From assembly GCF_002091715.1 (NCBI RefSeq), contig NZ_BDAG01000001.1, positions 310,001-374,000 on the forward strand: a stretch of 64,000 nucleotides of DNA, in the 5' to 3' direction. Numbering within the stretch: position 1 is the stretch's first letter; each line of letters begins with the position of its first letter. This stretch comes from Pseudomonas migulae NBRC 103157 (lineage in GTDB: Bacteria; Pseudomonadota; Gammaproteobacteria; Pseudomonadales; Pseudomonadaceae). The position numbers and the translations under genes were made by a program. The notes beneath the pieces are model-generated. The model saw nothing but the letters and a program-made list of their open reading frames with translations, was not told the origin of the DNA and did no database searches. Positions 1 to 8,515 of the stretch are shown here, in pieces.

Positions 1-3000
1 CGGGAAGGCCCCGGTGCAGGCTCCAGCAGTCTGCGCTCGTGCAACAAGCCCACCAGTTGACTCATACACTGTTCCTTGAACGCTTCGATCCGCTGACGCA
101 TGAGGTCCAGCGGCGTCTGCAGCAGCTGTTGCGGGAATTCTTCGGGCAGATCGAGAATCCGCAGGTCCAGGGTTGCAAACTGCTCCACCAGATCATTGAA
201 ACCGTCGATCCGTTCAAGCAGCGGCAGGGTGGTGTGGTCGGCGGCAAGGTCCATCGAGGACTGAATGGTGAGCCCGGCATCTTCGACCATTTGTTGCATG
301 GCCTGGCGAGCCAGCGGGGTGGTGACTGTAACGGTGTCGTTGAGGCATAGCTCCTGGGCAAGGCTGATCTGGAAAAGTTTCAGGTCGTGCAGGCAGAACG
401 TCGGCAGCTGTGCCCGGTACTCACGGGCGGTTTCTGCCCCTTCTTTGCCCAGACGCAGCAGCTCCTCGATGCGCGCGTGGGCGAACTCGATCTTGTCGAT
501 AAAACCCTGGGTCATGTCACTGGTGAGTTGATGCGCCTGGCGCGCTGATCGAGCGTCCGACGGGGGCTCATCGTCCAGTAGTTCGAGCGATTCGCGCATA
601 CGCTCACCGAACACGTGATTTTGCCGCTCGAACCATTTCTGGGTCAGTGACAGTTGATAATCCAGACAACTGACCATTACCGGGCGGTAGTTGGGGATGG
701 ACTCGAGGGTGTTGTAGGTCTTGAGCTGCTCGATATAGGCGCCATATTCCGTCAGCTGTGAGTCCAATACATCGATCAAGGGCTGGCGATGGGTGTCGGC
801 GGTCTTTTCCGCGGCTTCGAGCTCGTTTTGCAAACCCCGTTTGCGGGCATCGAACGTTGTCAGTTGCCGTCTCAGGTTCTCCTTATGCTGTTGGTTTTTG
901 CGCTCGATTTCCTTTCGGCCCTTACCCCCGCCACGCAACCTCAGGCGCGTGTCGATGAACCATTCGCCCTTCGCGGAATGAAACAGCAGCGGGCCCGTTG
1001 TTGCAGGCGTTTGCCGTGAGTCGATGATCTGCACATCATCATTGTCGTCAAGCATGACTTCAAACCAGCGCTGACCGACCCTGGCATACCATTTCTGGTT
1101 GAGGGGGCTCATGAACCGGTGACGGCCGGGTAGGGTCAACGGCTCTTTCAGTTCAGCAGGTTTCGCAATTGCCAACCCGTTCAGCAGGGTGGCCAAAGGA
1201 CCCGGCATCAACACGCCTTGGTGGTGCACGGACGTTTCATGGTTGGCAGGTAAATAATCTGCGGCGAGATCGGGCAGTTGCGTCAGGGTGATTTTTGCCG
1301 CCGGCAGCGGCTTTATGGCGAGGGGCAAGCTCTTCTCTACAGCGCGTGGCGCGGGTTTGCTGCGCGTGGCCGCGTGATGGGCGAGCACCATGCCCAGTGA
1401 TAGAAACAGATCGGTCAGTGCGGCCCATGCCTGATCGCTGTCGCCAGCTTCGCTGGCTTCATTGGCTTCGTGCAGGTCGTCCATGATTTGCCAGATCCAG
1501 GCCGCCGCTGCGCCCGTGCGGCCGAAAAAGGGCAGTGCAACATTGAACAGCATCCACGCGGCCTGTTTGAGCGTGGCCCAGCGACGTTCCGCATTGGAGA
1601 CCGATTGCCGGTCGGCCAGGGTGACCAGCGCGTTGGCATTGGCGGTGAACAGTGCCTGCACAGAAGGCTCGACGGCGGGCGTCTCGCTTAAGGTCAGCGT
1701 TCCCATCATGCCCAGTGTCGACGTCGGGTCGGTCAGCCATTGCGACAGCGTCCAGACAGAGGGCAACTGACCGGGGAACACATACTGCGAATAGTTGAAC
1801 TGCACGTCCTCCGGCAGCCAGGCCAGGACTGACTGACGAAGCGCTTTGTTGTGCTTGATCGCATACAAAAGGTTGGCTTCGCCGCAATACTGGATCAGCG
1901 GATGATCGAGCAAGGGTCGTAACAGGAGGCAGGGGCCTTTGTCGGCCAGTCGGGGTCCGATCACGAACATGTTGGCGACGACGTCGGCCTCGCTGTCCGT
2001 GCGTCCTCCCGGAATGAACGCCAGCGGGCGAATGACGATTTCCAGCCCATCGACATAACGATCGGCTGGCTTTTCCTGCATGGCCGCGACAAGGAAGCGA
2101 TAACCCTGTTCGTCGATGCCGGCTTCGCCGCGAATCTTGAGTTGCAGCGCCTGTAGCGGCAGTTGTATGCGCAGGTGGCTGGTGTAGAGGTTCTGTCGAC
2201 GCAGACTTTCCGCGGGACCGGTGAGCAGTTTGCTTTTGATCAGGGCGGGGTAGGTTTCCCCGATGTTAACGCGGGTGACGAGTTCCTCCAGGTAAGCCGG
2301 TGTCATCCACACAGGCGCCGCTTCGCCGTTTTTGTATTGCACGGTCTTGTTGCCCGCAGGCGCGGCGATCAGGTTTTGCAGTGCCAGTTCCATCAGCGTG
2401 AGGGTCTGGGTCTGGGTCTTGCCCGGTACGATGACCGCGCCGAGAACGACGAGGCTGGTGATGCAGACTTCGATGTCGTTCAGTTTCAGCGCCGTTGCAG
2501 CCGATTGGTCCCGAATCTTTTTGTCCTTGATCATCTGATCGATCAGCGCTTGCAAGGTGAAATCGGGCAGAGAGGGAATGCCTTCATCGAAGGATTTACC
2601 GGCGTTCTGTTCCCGCAGCAGTGCCAGGTCCATCAGGTGTCGGCTGTAGCGTGTGAGGTCGGAGGGTGGGGCGCTGGTCATCCAGTCGGGCAACAGACGC
2701 TGGATCTGGCTGAAACGTGAAGCGGGCTGTTCGTGATAGTCCGTGAAATGTTTTGCCGCGGCGCTGATCTGCGGGGCATGGGTGGGGGCCAACGGTGCAG
2801 GCGTGTCACCGAGTGAGCCGATGGCATCGATTTCCAGCGCGATCAGGGCGCAGGCCTGGTGATCGAAGAAATGGCCGGTGGGTTCATACAGGCGCCATTG
2901 AAGCGCACGATCGGTCGCGGATGCAGCAATGCGCGCGGACAGCGTTTCACCCAATGCCGCCAGTGAGTCGTAATGCTTGAAGCCTTCTGCAATCGAATGG

Positions 3001-3698
3001 GTAACGATCAGCGTGCGCTCACCCAGGGTGCCGACCGCTACTGCAATGTCCAGCAGTCTCAAGTGCCGGGCGGGCTGTTTGCCGAGGTCGTCGATATCGA
3101 TCAGGCAGGCCTTGGTTGCGTATTGGTCGTTTGATAGTCGCTCGGCCCGCTGCGGGTGATCATGGAGGGTGCGGACCATGGCCCGCTGGTCTTCGTCCCA
3201 GCCAGCCTTTTCGTCGACGTTCCAAAGGTCGCGCAGTGCCGCAGAGAGTTGATGCCAGCGAGTCTTCGACCCGGCGATGTGCTGGTTCCAGTAATCGAGC
3301 TGTCGTTCCTGATAGGCCACGAACAGCTGTCGGGCCAGTTTGTTGAGCAGGCACCCGAGGGCATCGATCTTTACCGGCAGCTGAACGGCCGGGTCGACGA
3401 TGGGGGGCCGGGTCAGAAAATGTTCCCCGTCGATGTAGGTCACTGTCGTGCCCGCTAAACCGAGTCGCACCAACACGTCGGTCAGGGATTCAAACCGGTT
3501 GTTGCCCGGCGTGACCTCTTTGCCGGCGATGGTCCAGACGGGCGTTACCACCATGGTCAGGTTCGGGTCGATGTGCAGCTGTGGATACGCGGTACCGAGG
3601 GCGGTTCGCAGTGAATTCGAAGCAACTTCCCTGATCGAAGGGCCAGTCACCAGTTGGGTCAATATATCTTCAGAGATTTCGGAGGGCGTGTCGGGCAT
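1..3698 (-). CDS. Giant DUF6543/dermonecrotic-toxin-like protein, 5' part only (cut by window edge)
   Basis: The frame starts at an ATG whose first base is 3698 and stays open to position 1, giving at least 1232 codons with no stop, so only the N-terminal part is present. The start reads MPDTPSEISEDILTQLV; the following stretch (SIREVASNSLRTAL, then HIDPNLTMVV) is the style I associate with the large Pseudomonas DUF6543 ('dermonecrotic toxin domain') proteins, which often continue into leucine-rich repeats or a NEL-type E3 ligase domain. Residues around 915-965 are rich in Lys, Glu and Gln and look coiled-coil. No signal peptide is visible. The C-terminal activity domain lies outside the window, so toxin or effector status is inferred from family likeness only. 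The ORF itself is very secure; the family name is moderately secure. Confidence 0.8.
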   Translation of the reverse strand, partial: MPDTPSEISEDILTQLVTGPSIREVASNSLRTALGTAYPQLHIDPNLTMVVTPVWTIAGKEVTPGNNRFESLTDVLVRLGLAGTTVTYIDGEHFLTRPPIVDPAVQLPVKIDALGCLLNKLARQLFVAYQERQLDYWNQHIAGSKTRWHQLSAALRDLWNVDEKAGWDEDQRAMVRTLHDHPQRAERLSNDQYATKACLIDIDDLGKQPARHLRLLDIAVAVGTLGERTLIVTHSIAEGFKHYDSLAALGETLSARIAASATDRALQWRLYEPTGHFFDHQACALIALEIDAIGSLGDTPAPLAPTHAPQISAAAKHFTDYHEQPASRFSQIQRLLPDWMTSAPPSDLTRYSRHLMDLALLREQNAGKSFDEGIPSLPDFTLQALIDQMIKDKKIRDQSAATALKLNDIEVCITSLVVLGAVIVPGKTQTQTLTLMELALQNLIAAPAGNKTVQYKNGEAAPVWMTPAYLEELVTRVNIGETYPALIKSKLLTGPAESLRRQNLYTSHLRIQLPLQALQLKIRGEAGIDEQGYRFLVAAMQEKPADRYVDGLEIVIRPLAFIPGGRTDSEADVVANMFVIGPRLADKGPCLLLRPLLDHPLIQYCGEANLLYAIKHNKALRQSVLAWLPEDVQFNYSQYVFPGQLPSVWTLSQWLTDPTSTLGMMGTLTLSETPAVEPSVQALFTANANALVTLADRQSVSNAERRWATLKQAAWMLFNVALPFFGRTGAAAAWIWQIMDDLHEANEASEAGDSDQAWAALTDLFLSLGMVLAHHAATRSKPAPRAVEKSLPLAIKPLPAAKITLTQLPDLAADYLPANHETSVHHQGVLMPGPLATLLNGLAIAKPAELKEPLTLPGRHRFMSPLNQKWYARVGQRWFEVMLDDNDDVQIIDSRQTPATTGPLLFHSAKGEWFIDTRLRLRGGGKGRKEIERKNQQHKENLRRQLTTFDARKRGLQNELEAAEKTADTHRQPLIDVLDSQLTEYGAYIEQLKTYNTLESIPNYRPVMVSCLDYQLSLTQKWFERQNHVFGERMRESLELLDDEPPSDARSARQAHQLTSDMTQGFIDKIEFAHARIEELLRLGKEGAETAREYRAQLPTFCLHDLKLFQISLAQELCLNDTVTVTTPLARQAMQQMVEDAGLTIQSSMDLAADHTTLPLLERIDGFNDLVEQFATLDLRILDLPEEFPQQLLQTPLDLMRQRIEAFKEQCMSQLVGLLHERRLLEPAPGPS

Positions 3699-3801
3699 GG
3701 CCGTTTTTCCTGTTGCCGATGTAGCGCTGACGGGGCAGCGCGATGTCCGGGCAAGGTAGAGGGCCGTGAAGGATTGAAGGTGGTAGATAGTTATCGCAGG
3801 C

Positions 3802-3831
3802 AAAAAAAGACCCGCTATTGCGCGGGTCTTT
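3802..3831 (-). terminator. Rho-independent terminator of the polyamine operon
   Basis: A perfect 10-bp stem (3806-3815 with 3822-3831, AAAGACCCGC) with a 6-nt loop is followed, on the minus strand, by a run of seven T (complement of 3802-3808). It sits 15 bp past the stop of the polyamine-binding gene. Confidence 0.88.
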
Positions 3832-3845
3832 GATCTTGCGTGAGA

Positions 3846-4946
3846 TCAGGTCCCGGACTTGATCTTGGTCCAGGCCCGCGTGCGCGCACGTTCGGCATCA
3901 CGCGGCAGCGGTTGCAGTGTGTAAAGCGTGCCCATGGCCGCTTCGGTCGGATACAGGTTCGGGTTGTTGCGGATCGCCGGGTCGACCATTTCCGTGGCGT
4001 CCTTGTTCGGGTTCGGGTAACCGACGAAGTCGCTGACCGGGGCGATCACCTGCGGTTGCAGCAAGTAGTTGATGAAGGTGTAGGCGTCTTCCGTATTCTT
4101 CGCGCCCTTCGGAATGGCGAGCATGTCGAACCAGATTGGCGCGCCTTCCTTGGGCAGGCGCATGTCGACGATCACGCCGTTCTTGGCTTCCTTGGCGCGG
4201 TTGGCGGCCTGGGAGAAACTGCCGGAATAACCGACCGCGACGCAGATGTCGCCGTTGGCGATATCGGCCATGTACTTGGAGGAGTGGAAGTACGTGACGT
4301 ACGGCCGGATTTTCATCAACAGCGCTTCAGCCTTTGCGTAGTCCGCCGGCTTTTTGCTGTTAGGGTCCAGACCCAGGTGTTGCAGGGCCAGCGGCAGGAT
4401 CTCCGACGGCGAGTCGAGCAGGGCGACGCCGCACTGCTTGAGCTTGCTGATGTTCTCTTCCTTGAAGATCAGGTCCCAGCTGTCCACCGGCGCATTGGCG
4501 CCCAGCGCGGCTTTGACCTTGTCCGGGTTGAAGCCGATCAGGATGGTGCCGTACATGTACGGCACGGCGAATTTGTTGCCCGGGTCGTTGGCTTCGATCA
4601 GCTTCATCAACTTGGGATCGAGGTGGTTCCAGTTCGGCAGTTTGCTGCGGTCCAGCGGCTGGAAAACACCGGCCTCGATCTGCTTGGCGAGGAACACGTT
4701 GGACGGCACCACCACGTCGTAACCGGAGTTGCCGGTCAGCAGTTTGGCTTCCAGCGCTTCGTTGGTGTCGAAGATGTCGTAGACCAGTTTGGTCTGGGTG
4801 TTCTGCGCCTTGAAGTCTTCCAGCGCTTTGGGGGTGATGTAGTCGAACCAGTTGTAGACGCGCAACGTTCGCTCTTCGGCGTGAGCGGCCCCGCTGAGCA
4901 CTGTGGCGCACAGGGCGGGGACGATAAGACGCTTGAGTCTGTTCAT
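3846..4946 (-). CDS. Periplasmic polyamine (putrescine/spermidine)-binding protein of an ABC transporter
   Basis: 366 residues. The chosen ATG (4946) has GAGG about 11 nt upstream and opens directly into a Sec signal peptide (basic MNRLKR, hydrophobic core, AHA at 21-23 before the mature [11 protein letters not shown]). The in-frame ATG 39 bp upstream would spoil this signal. The YNWFDY motif at residues 31-36 and the overall length are typical of PotF/SpuD-type solute-binding proteins, which deliver polyamines to an inner-membrane ABC importer. No permease or ATPase gene is adjacent, so it may serve transporters encoded elsewhere. It starts 13 bp after the amidohydrolase stop and is almost certainly cotranscribed with it, matching the aphA-binding protein pair I remember in P. 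aeruginosa (PA1409-PA1410). Exact substrate is unproven; acetylated polyamines are plausible. Confidence 0.92.
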   Translation of the reverse strand: MNRLKRLIVPALCATVLSGAAHAEERTLRVYNWFDYITPKALEDFKAQNTQTKLVYDIFDTNEALEAKLLTGNSGYDVVVPSNVFLAKQIEAGVFQPLDRSKLPNWNHLDPKLMKLIEANDPGNKFAVPYMYGTILIGFNPDKVKAALGANAPVDSWDLIFKEENISKLKQCGVALLDSPSEILPLALQHLGLDPNSKKPADYAKAEALLMKIRPYVTYFHSSKYMADIANGDICVAVGYSGSFSQAANRAKEAKNGVIVDMRLPKEGAPIWFDMLAIPKGAKNTEDAYTFINYLLQPQVIAPVSDFVGYPNPNKDATEMVDPAIRNNPNLYPTEAAMGTLYTLQPLPRDAERARTRAWTKIKSGT

Positions 4947-4959
4947 TATTGTTGATTCC

Positions 4960-5991
4960 TCATTGAGCGCTTTCAAAACCTTCAAGAACGTTCACGGCGT
5001 TGATGCCGATTTCTTCGACCGCGTAACCGCCTTCCATCACGAACAGCGTCGGCACGCCGAGCTTCGCAATGCGCTCGCCCATCGCCAGGTAATCCGGGCT
5101 GTCGAGTTTGAATTGGGAGATCGGATCGTCCTTGAACGTATCGACGCCCAGGGACACGACAACGATGTCGGCGCCGTATTTTTCGATCTCTTTGCAGGCG
5201 TTTTCCAGTGCTGCGCTCCAGATGTCCCAACCGCTGCCGGCGGGCAAAGGGTAGTTGAAATTGAAGCCTTCGCCCGCGCCTTCGCCCAGCTCGTCCTCAT
5301 AACCGAGGAAGAACGGGAATTCGGCTTCCGGATGGCCGTGGATCGAGGTGAACAGCACGTCGCTGCGCTCGTAGAAAATCGATTGCGTGCCGTTGCCGTG
5401 GTGGTAATCGACGTCGAGGATCGCCACTTTCCTGTGGCCCTGATCAAGGAACGCTTGAGCGGCGATGGCGGCGTTGTTGAGGTAGCAATAACCGCCCATC
5501 AAGTCGCTGGCGGCGTGATGTCCCGGTGGGCGGCACAACGCGAAGGCGCTGCGTGCGCCGCGCTGGATTTCTGCCTGGGCGGTGAGCGCCACTTGGGCTG
5601 CGCTGTACGCCGCTTGCCAGGTGCCGGCGGTAATCGGCGCGCCACCGTCGAAGCTGTAATAACCGAGCTGGCCGTGCAGGCTGGTGGGCTTGATGGCGCG
5701 CAAGGTGCGGGCCGGCCATGTGTAGGGCAGCAAGTCGCCGTCGGTGTTGAATTCGGTCCAGCGGGACCAGGCGCCTTTGAAGAAGTCGAGGTAGTCGCGG
5801 CTGTGGATGCGCGCGATCGGGTCGAGGCCGAAGTCCTTCGGCGCTTCGACGGGGCCCAGGTTCTGGTTTTGCACCCGCGCCAGCACGTGGTCAGCACGCG
5901 AAGGCATTTCAAAGCAGGGCTTGAGTTGCCCGTCTATCAATTCACAACGGCCGTGGTGCAGGTGGTGATCGTGCGAGTAGATCGTCAGCAT
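4960..5991 (-). CDS. aphA: Acetylpolyamine amidohydrolase (histone deacetylase fold)
   Basis: 343 residues; start supported by GGAGAAC before ATG. It is a zinc-dependent deacetylase of the class that removes acetyl groups from acetylputrescine, acetylcadaverine or acetylspermidine in the cytoplasm. The residues that form the active site in the well-studied acetylpolyamine amidohydrolases are all present at the same numbers: His158-His159 (PGHHA), Asp195 and His197 (DVDYHH), Asp284 (GVD) and Tyr323 (GGY). Full family length, no signal peptide. It is the promoter-proximal gene of a two-gene unit with a polyamine-binding protein, suggesting uptake plus deacetylation of polyamines as nitrogen or carbon sources. 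Which acetylpolyamine is preferred cannot be told from sequence; P. aeruginosa has several paralogues, so the symbol is by position and likeness. Confidence 0.92.
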   Translation of the reverse strand: MLTIYSHDHHLHHGRCELIDGQLKPCFEMPSRADHVLARVQNQNLGPVEAPKDFGLDPIARIHSRDYLDFFKGAWSRWTEFNTDGDLLPYTWPARTLRAIKPTSLHGQLGYYSFDGGAPITAGTWQAAYSAAQVALTAQAEIQRGARSAFALCRPPGHHAASDLMGGYCYLNNAAIAAQAFLDQGHRKVAILDVDYHHGNGTQSIFYERSDVLFTSIHGHPEAEFPFFLGYEDELGEGAGEGFNFNYPLPAGSGWDIWSAALENACKEIEKYGADIVVVSLGVDTFKDDPISQFKLDSPDYLAMGERIAKLGVPTLFVMEGGYAVEEIGINAVNVLEGFESAQ

Positions 5992-6064
5992 TTCTTGTTC
6001 TCCGCAGGCTGATTCGGTTGGCTACAGTCTTGCGGCGGATGGCGATTCGGAGAACGGCAGGAAA

Positions 6065-6092
6065 GGCCAAAAGGGGATTGATATGGCCAAAA
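6065..6092. promoter_or_regulatory. Direct repeats upstream of the polyamine operon, candidate AraC-type operator
   Basis: GGCCAAAA occurs at 6065-6072 and again at 6085-6092, 20 bp apart (two helical turns), about 75-100 bp upstream of the aphA start. AraC-family dimers classically bind direct repeats with this spacing, and an AraC-type gene lies next door. Regulator assignment is inference. Confidence 0.4.
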
Positions 6093-6138
6093 TAGTTGAC
6101 CGAAATTCGCCCCTTGTTAGCGCAACGGTGTTCGCTCT

Positions 6139-6226
6139 TGTAGGAGCCGGCTTGCTGGCGATCCGCTGAACGCGGTATATCAGGAAAACCGCGTTATCGT
6201 TCTTCGCCAGCAAGCCGGCTCCTACA
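6139..6226. repeat. REP pair (REPIN)
   Basis: Two inverted REP arms (TGTAGGAGCCGGCTTGCTGG at the left and its complement at the right) flank a short centre. It lies between the AraC-type gene and aphA. Confidence 0.9.
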
Positions 6227-6234
6227 GGCCTGTG

Positions 6235-7227
6235 TTACGGGCGGAACTGGCTCGGCGCCACCCCACTCCAGCGCACAAACGCATGGCGGAAACTTGCGGT
6301 CTCGCTGAAGCCCAGCGCTTCAGCGATCCGGTAAATGGGCATCTGGTCTTCGCAGAGCATGTGTTTGGCCTGCTCGAACCGCAGCTCATCCAGCAATTCC
6401 TGATAGCTGCACCCCAGATCCTTGAGGTGTCGGCGCAGGGTTCGCGCCGAGCAATTCATCTGCTCGGCCAACCCTTCGAGCCCTGGCGCCGCATTCAGTT
6501 GAGCGCTGAGCAGTTGGCGAATCCGCCCCAGCCACGCCTGGCGCCCGGTGAACTCGATGTTCTGCTTGCGGCAGCGTTCGGCCATGGCCTGATGGGTGAT
6601 GACATCCGCGAGCGGCAGGGGCTGGTCGAGCCAGCGCCTGTCGAAGGCGAAGGCGTTGTCCCGCGCGTCGAAGTGCAGCGGGCAGTCGAAGTGTTCGGCG
6701 TAGGTCGCTTGATAGTCCGGCGCAGCATGTTCGAAACGTGCTGCGATCAACGGCAGCGGGTGACCGAGCAGGTCGTCACAGATGACTTTCAACGACACCA
6801 GGCAGAATTCGGCATTGAACACCGCCATCGCCGGGCTCTCCCGGTAGTCGGCGGCGACGAACCAGACGCGTTCGCCGTCCTCCTCCAGGCTCAGCTCGAA
6901 AAGTGTTCCCAACAGCGCCGGATACCGCATTGCCAGGCGCAAAGCGTCACCGAAGGTGGCACTGGTGAGCAGTGCATAACCGAGCATCCCGTAGCAGGAA
7001 ACGTGCATGCGCCGACCCAGTTCCAGGCCGATGTCACGCTTGAGCGCGACCGCGTTGGCGCAGACCTGCATCTCCTGATTGGTGGTGATGCGCGTGTCGG
7101 CCCGGTTCAGATCTGCCGCACTGATGCCACTTCCGGCGAGTAGCGCTTCGCTCGACAGACCTTCGGCCTTGAAGGTGTTGAGCACCAGAGAGACGGCGTT
7201 GAGGGTGGTGAGGTGGGAGTGGAGCAT
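6235..7227 (-). CDS. AraC-family transcriptional regulator with Arabinose_bd-type sensor domain
   Basis: 330 residues from the ATG at 7227. Codons further upstream translate a REP element (ASKPAPT) and are not part of the gene. The N-terminal two thirds match the PF12625-like ligand domain (for example RMHVSCYGMLGYALL, typical of the OruR/ArgR-like AraC group). The last 95 residues contain two helix-turn-helix units: AEQMNCSARTLRRHLKDLG followed by PIYRIAEALGFSETASFRHA. It is a DNA-binding activator; the effector molecule is unknown. The gene stands between REP pairs, tail toward the aphA promoter region, where 20-bp-spaced direct repeats occur, so regulation of polyamine use is a reasonable guess. 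It could equally act on the asparaginase gene or on itself. Confidence 0.88.
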   Translation of the reverse strand: MLHSHLTTLNAVSLVLNTFKAEGLSSEALLAGSGISAADLNRADTRITTNQEMQVCANAVALKRDIGLELGRRMHVSCYGMLGYALLTSATFGDALRLAMRYPALLGTLFELSLEEDGERVWFVAADYRESPAMAVFNAEFCLVSLKVICDDLLGHPLPLIAARFEHAAPDYQATYAEHFDCPLHFDARDNAFAFDRRWLDQPLPLADVITHQAMAERCRKQNIEFTGRQAWLGRIRQLLSAQLNAAPGLEGLAEQMNCSARTLRRHLKDLGCSYQELLDELRFEQAKHMLCEDQMPIYRIAEALGFSETASFRHAFVRWSGVAPSQFRP

Positions 7228-7281
7228 GGGATGTTCCAGCCTTGGGATGGCTGGAAAGCAGCAAGTTACATGCCGAGCACT

Positions 7282-7368
7282 TGTAGGCGCCGGCTTGCTG
7301 GCGAAGAACGATAACGCGGTGTATCTGATGCACCGCGTTGGCCGGATCGCCAGCAAGCCGGCTCCTAG
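7282..7368. repeat. REP pair (REPIN), slightly diverged
   Basis: Left arm TGTAGGCGCCGGCTTGCTGG and right arm ending GCCGGCTCCTAG form an inverted pair between the asparaginase stop and the AraC-type start. Each arm has one deviation from the local consensus. Confidence 0.87.
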
Positions 7369-7372
7369 AAGG

Positions 7373-8377
7373 TCAGCTGAGTTCGCCGCAGAGATCGAGT
7401 TCTACCAGTCGCCGAACCTCGGCGGTGTCGAGGCCGGCACCCAGCAACGCATGCAACTTGCCGAACGCCGCTTCTCGCGTCATGCCGCCACCGGAAAGTA
7501 CGCCGACGCCGCGCAGCCGACTGCCAGCCTCATACACATCCAGCTCGACACCGCCTTCATGGCACTGCGTCACCGCAACCACCACCACGCCGTTGTCCCG
7601 CGCGCACGCGAGGCTGGAAAGAAACTCGGGGTTGTCGCTCGGCCCGGTGCCGCTGCCGTAGCACTCCAGCACCAGCCCCTGAATGCCGCTGTCGAGCAGG
7701 CCATCAAGGATTTCGGCGCCGATGCCAGGAAACAACGGCAACACCGCGACCTTCGCCAACTGCTTTGGCTGGTTGTAGTTCAGTTGCGCAGGTATCGAGG
7801 GCGCTTTCACGCCGCCACCCTGACGCTCCAGGCGTTTGAACGGATGCCGACCGAAACTGCGCACCTTCGCGCAACGGGTCGGGTCCAGCAGTTCGCCATG
7901 GAAGTACAGATGAACGCCCGGCGCCAGACCTTGGCCGAGGGCGACCAGCGCGCCGCCGAGGTTTTCCCAGGCATCGCTGTCAGTCACACCGGCCGGCAGC
8001 ATCGAACCGGTAAAGCACACGCGGGCGTGGAGACCGAGCAATTGAAAGCTCATCGCCGCAGCACTGTAAGCCAGCGTGTCGGTGCCGTGCAGGATCAGCA
8101 CACTGTCGCAGCCCTGTACGTCGACGGCATCGACCACCGCTTCACGCAGTTGCTGCCAGTACGCCGCAGACATGTTGGCGCTGTCGATCAGCGGCGACAT
8201 CTCGCGAAAGCGCCATTGCGGTACTACCAGCTCTGGCTGGCTGTGCAGATAGTCGCGCATCCGCGCTTCAAAACCGGATGCCGGTGCCAGACCATGTTCG
8301 CTGGCTTGCATGCCGATGGTGCCACCGGTGTAGAGCACCATGACGTGCTGGGCGGCAGGGTAGGTCGAGGAATTCAT
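7373..8377 (-). CDS. ansA: L-asparaginase, cytoplasmic (type I-like)
   Basis: 334 residues, start preceded by GGAGAACGCC. It hydrolyses L-asparagine to aspartate and ammonia. Both active-site signatures are present: TGGTIG at residues 17-22 with the nucleophilic Thr17/Thr20 region, and HGTDT at 97-101. No signal peptide is present, so the enzyme should be cytoplasmic, unlike periplasmic type II asparaginases. Downstream of an AGCS symporter and near aspartase on the same strand, it fits a pathway in which asparagine is taken up or deamidated and the aspartate is then split to fumarate. I remember a similar ansA-symporter pair in P. aeruginosa (PA2253-PA2252). REP pairs lie on both sides, so the symporter and asparaginase may be separate transcripts. 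Confidence 0.92.
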   Translation of the reverse strand: MNSSTYPAAQHVMVLYTGGTIGMQASEHGLAPASGFEARMRDYLHSQPELVVPQWRFREMSPLIDSANMSAAYWQQLREAVVDAVDVQGCDSVLILHGTDTLAYSAAAMSFQLLGLHARVCFTGSMLPAGVTDSDAWENLGGALVALGQGLAPGVHLYFHGELLDPTRCAKVRSFGRHPFKRLERQGGGVKAPSIPAQLNYNQPKQLAKVAVLPLFPGIGAEILDGLLDSGIQGLVLECYGSGTGPSDNPEFLSSLACARDNGVVVVAVTQCHEGGVELDVYEAGSRLRGVGVLSGGGMTREAAFGKLHALLGAGLDTAEVRRLVELDLCGELS

Positions 8378-8404
8378 GGCGTTCTCCGAAACAATGACTC
8401 CCTA

Positions 8405-8494
8405 TGTGGGAGCGGGCTTGCTCGCGAATGCGGTTGATCATTCAACATTGAAGTCGACTGACACACCGCTTTCGCGAGCAAGCCCGCTCCCACA
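8405..8494. repeat. REP pair (REPIN), GTGGGAGCGGGCTTGCTCGCG type
   Basis: Inverted arms begin TGTGGGAGCGGGCTTGCTCG and end in the complement. This is a different REP sequence class from the GCCGGCTTGCTGGCG arms at 6139. Confidence 0.9.
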
Positions 8495-8515
8495 GGAATT
8501 TCGCACTTTAACCGA

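Noticed and set aside
3840-4955. 371-codon plus-strand frame
   Set aside because: Antisense to the polyamine-binding protein gene; no family-like features.
7228-7356. N-terminal extension of the AraC-type gene
   Set aside because: The extra 43 codons translate a REP arm (ASKPAPT) and the start at 7227 gives the family-like N-terminus.
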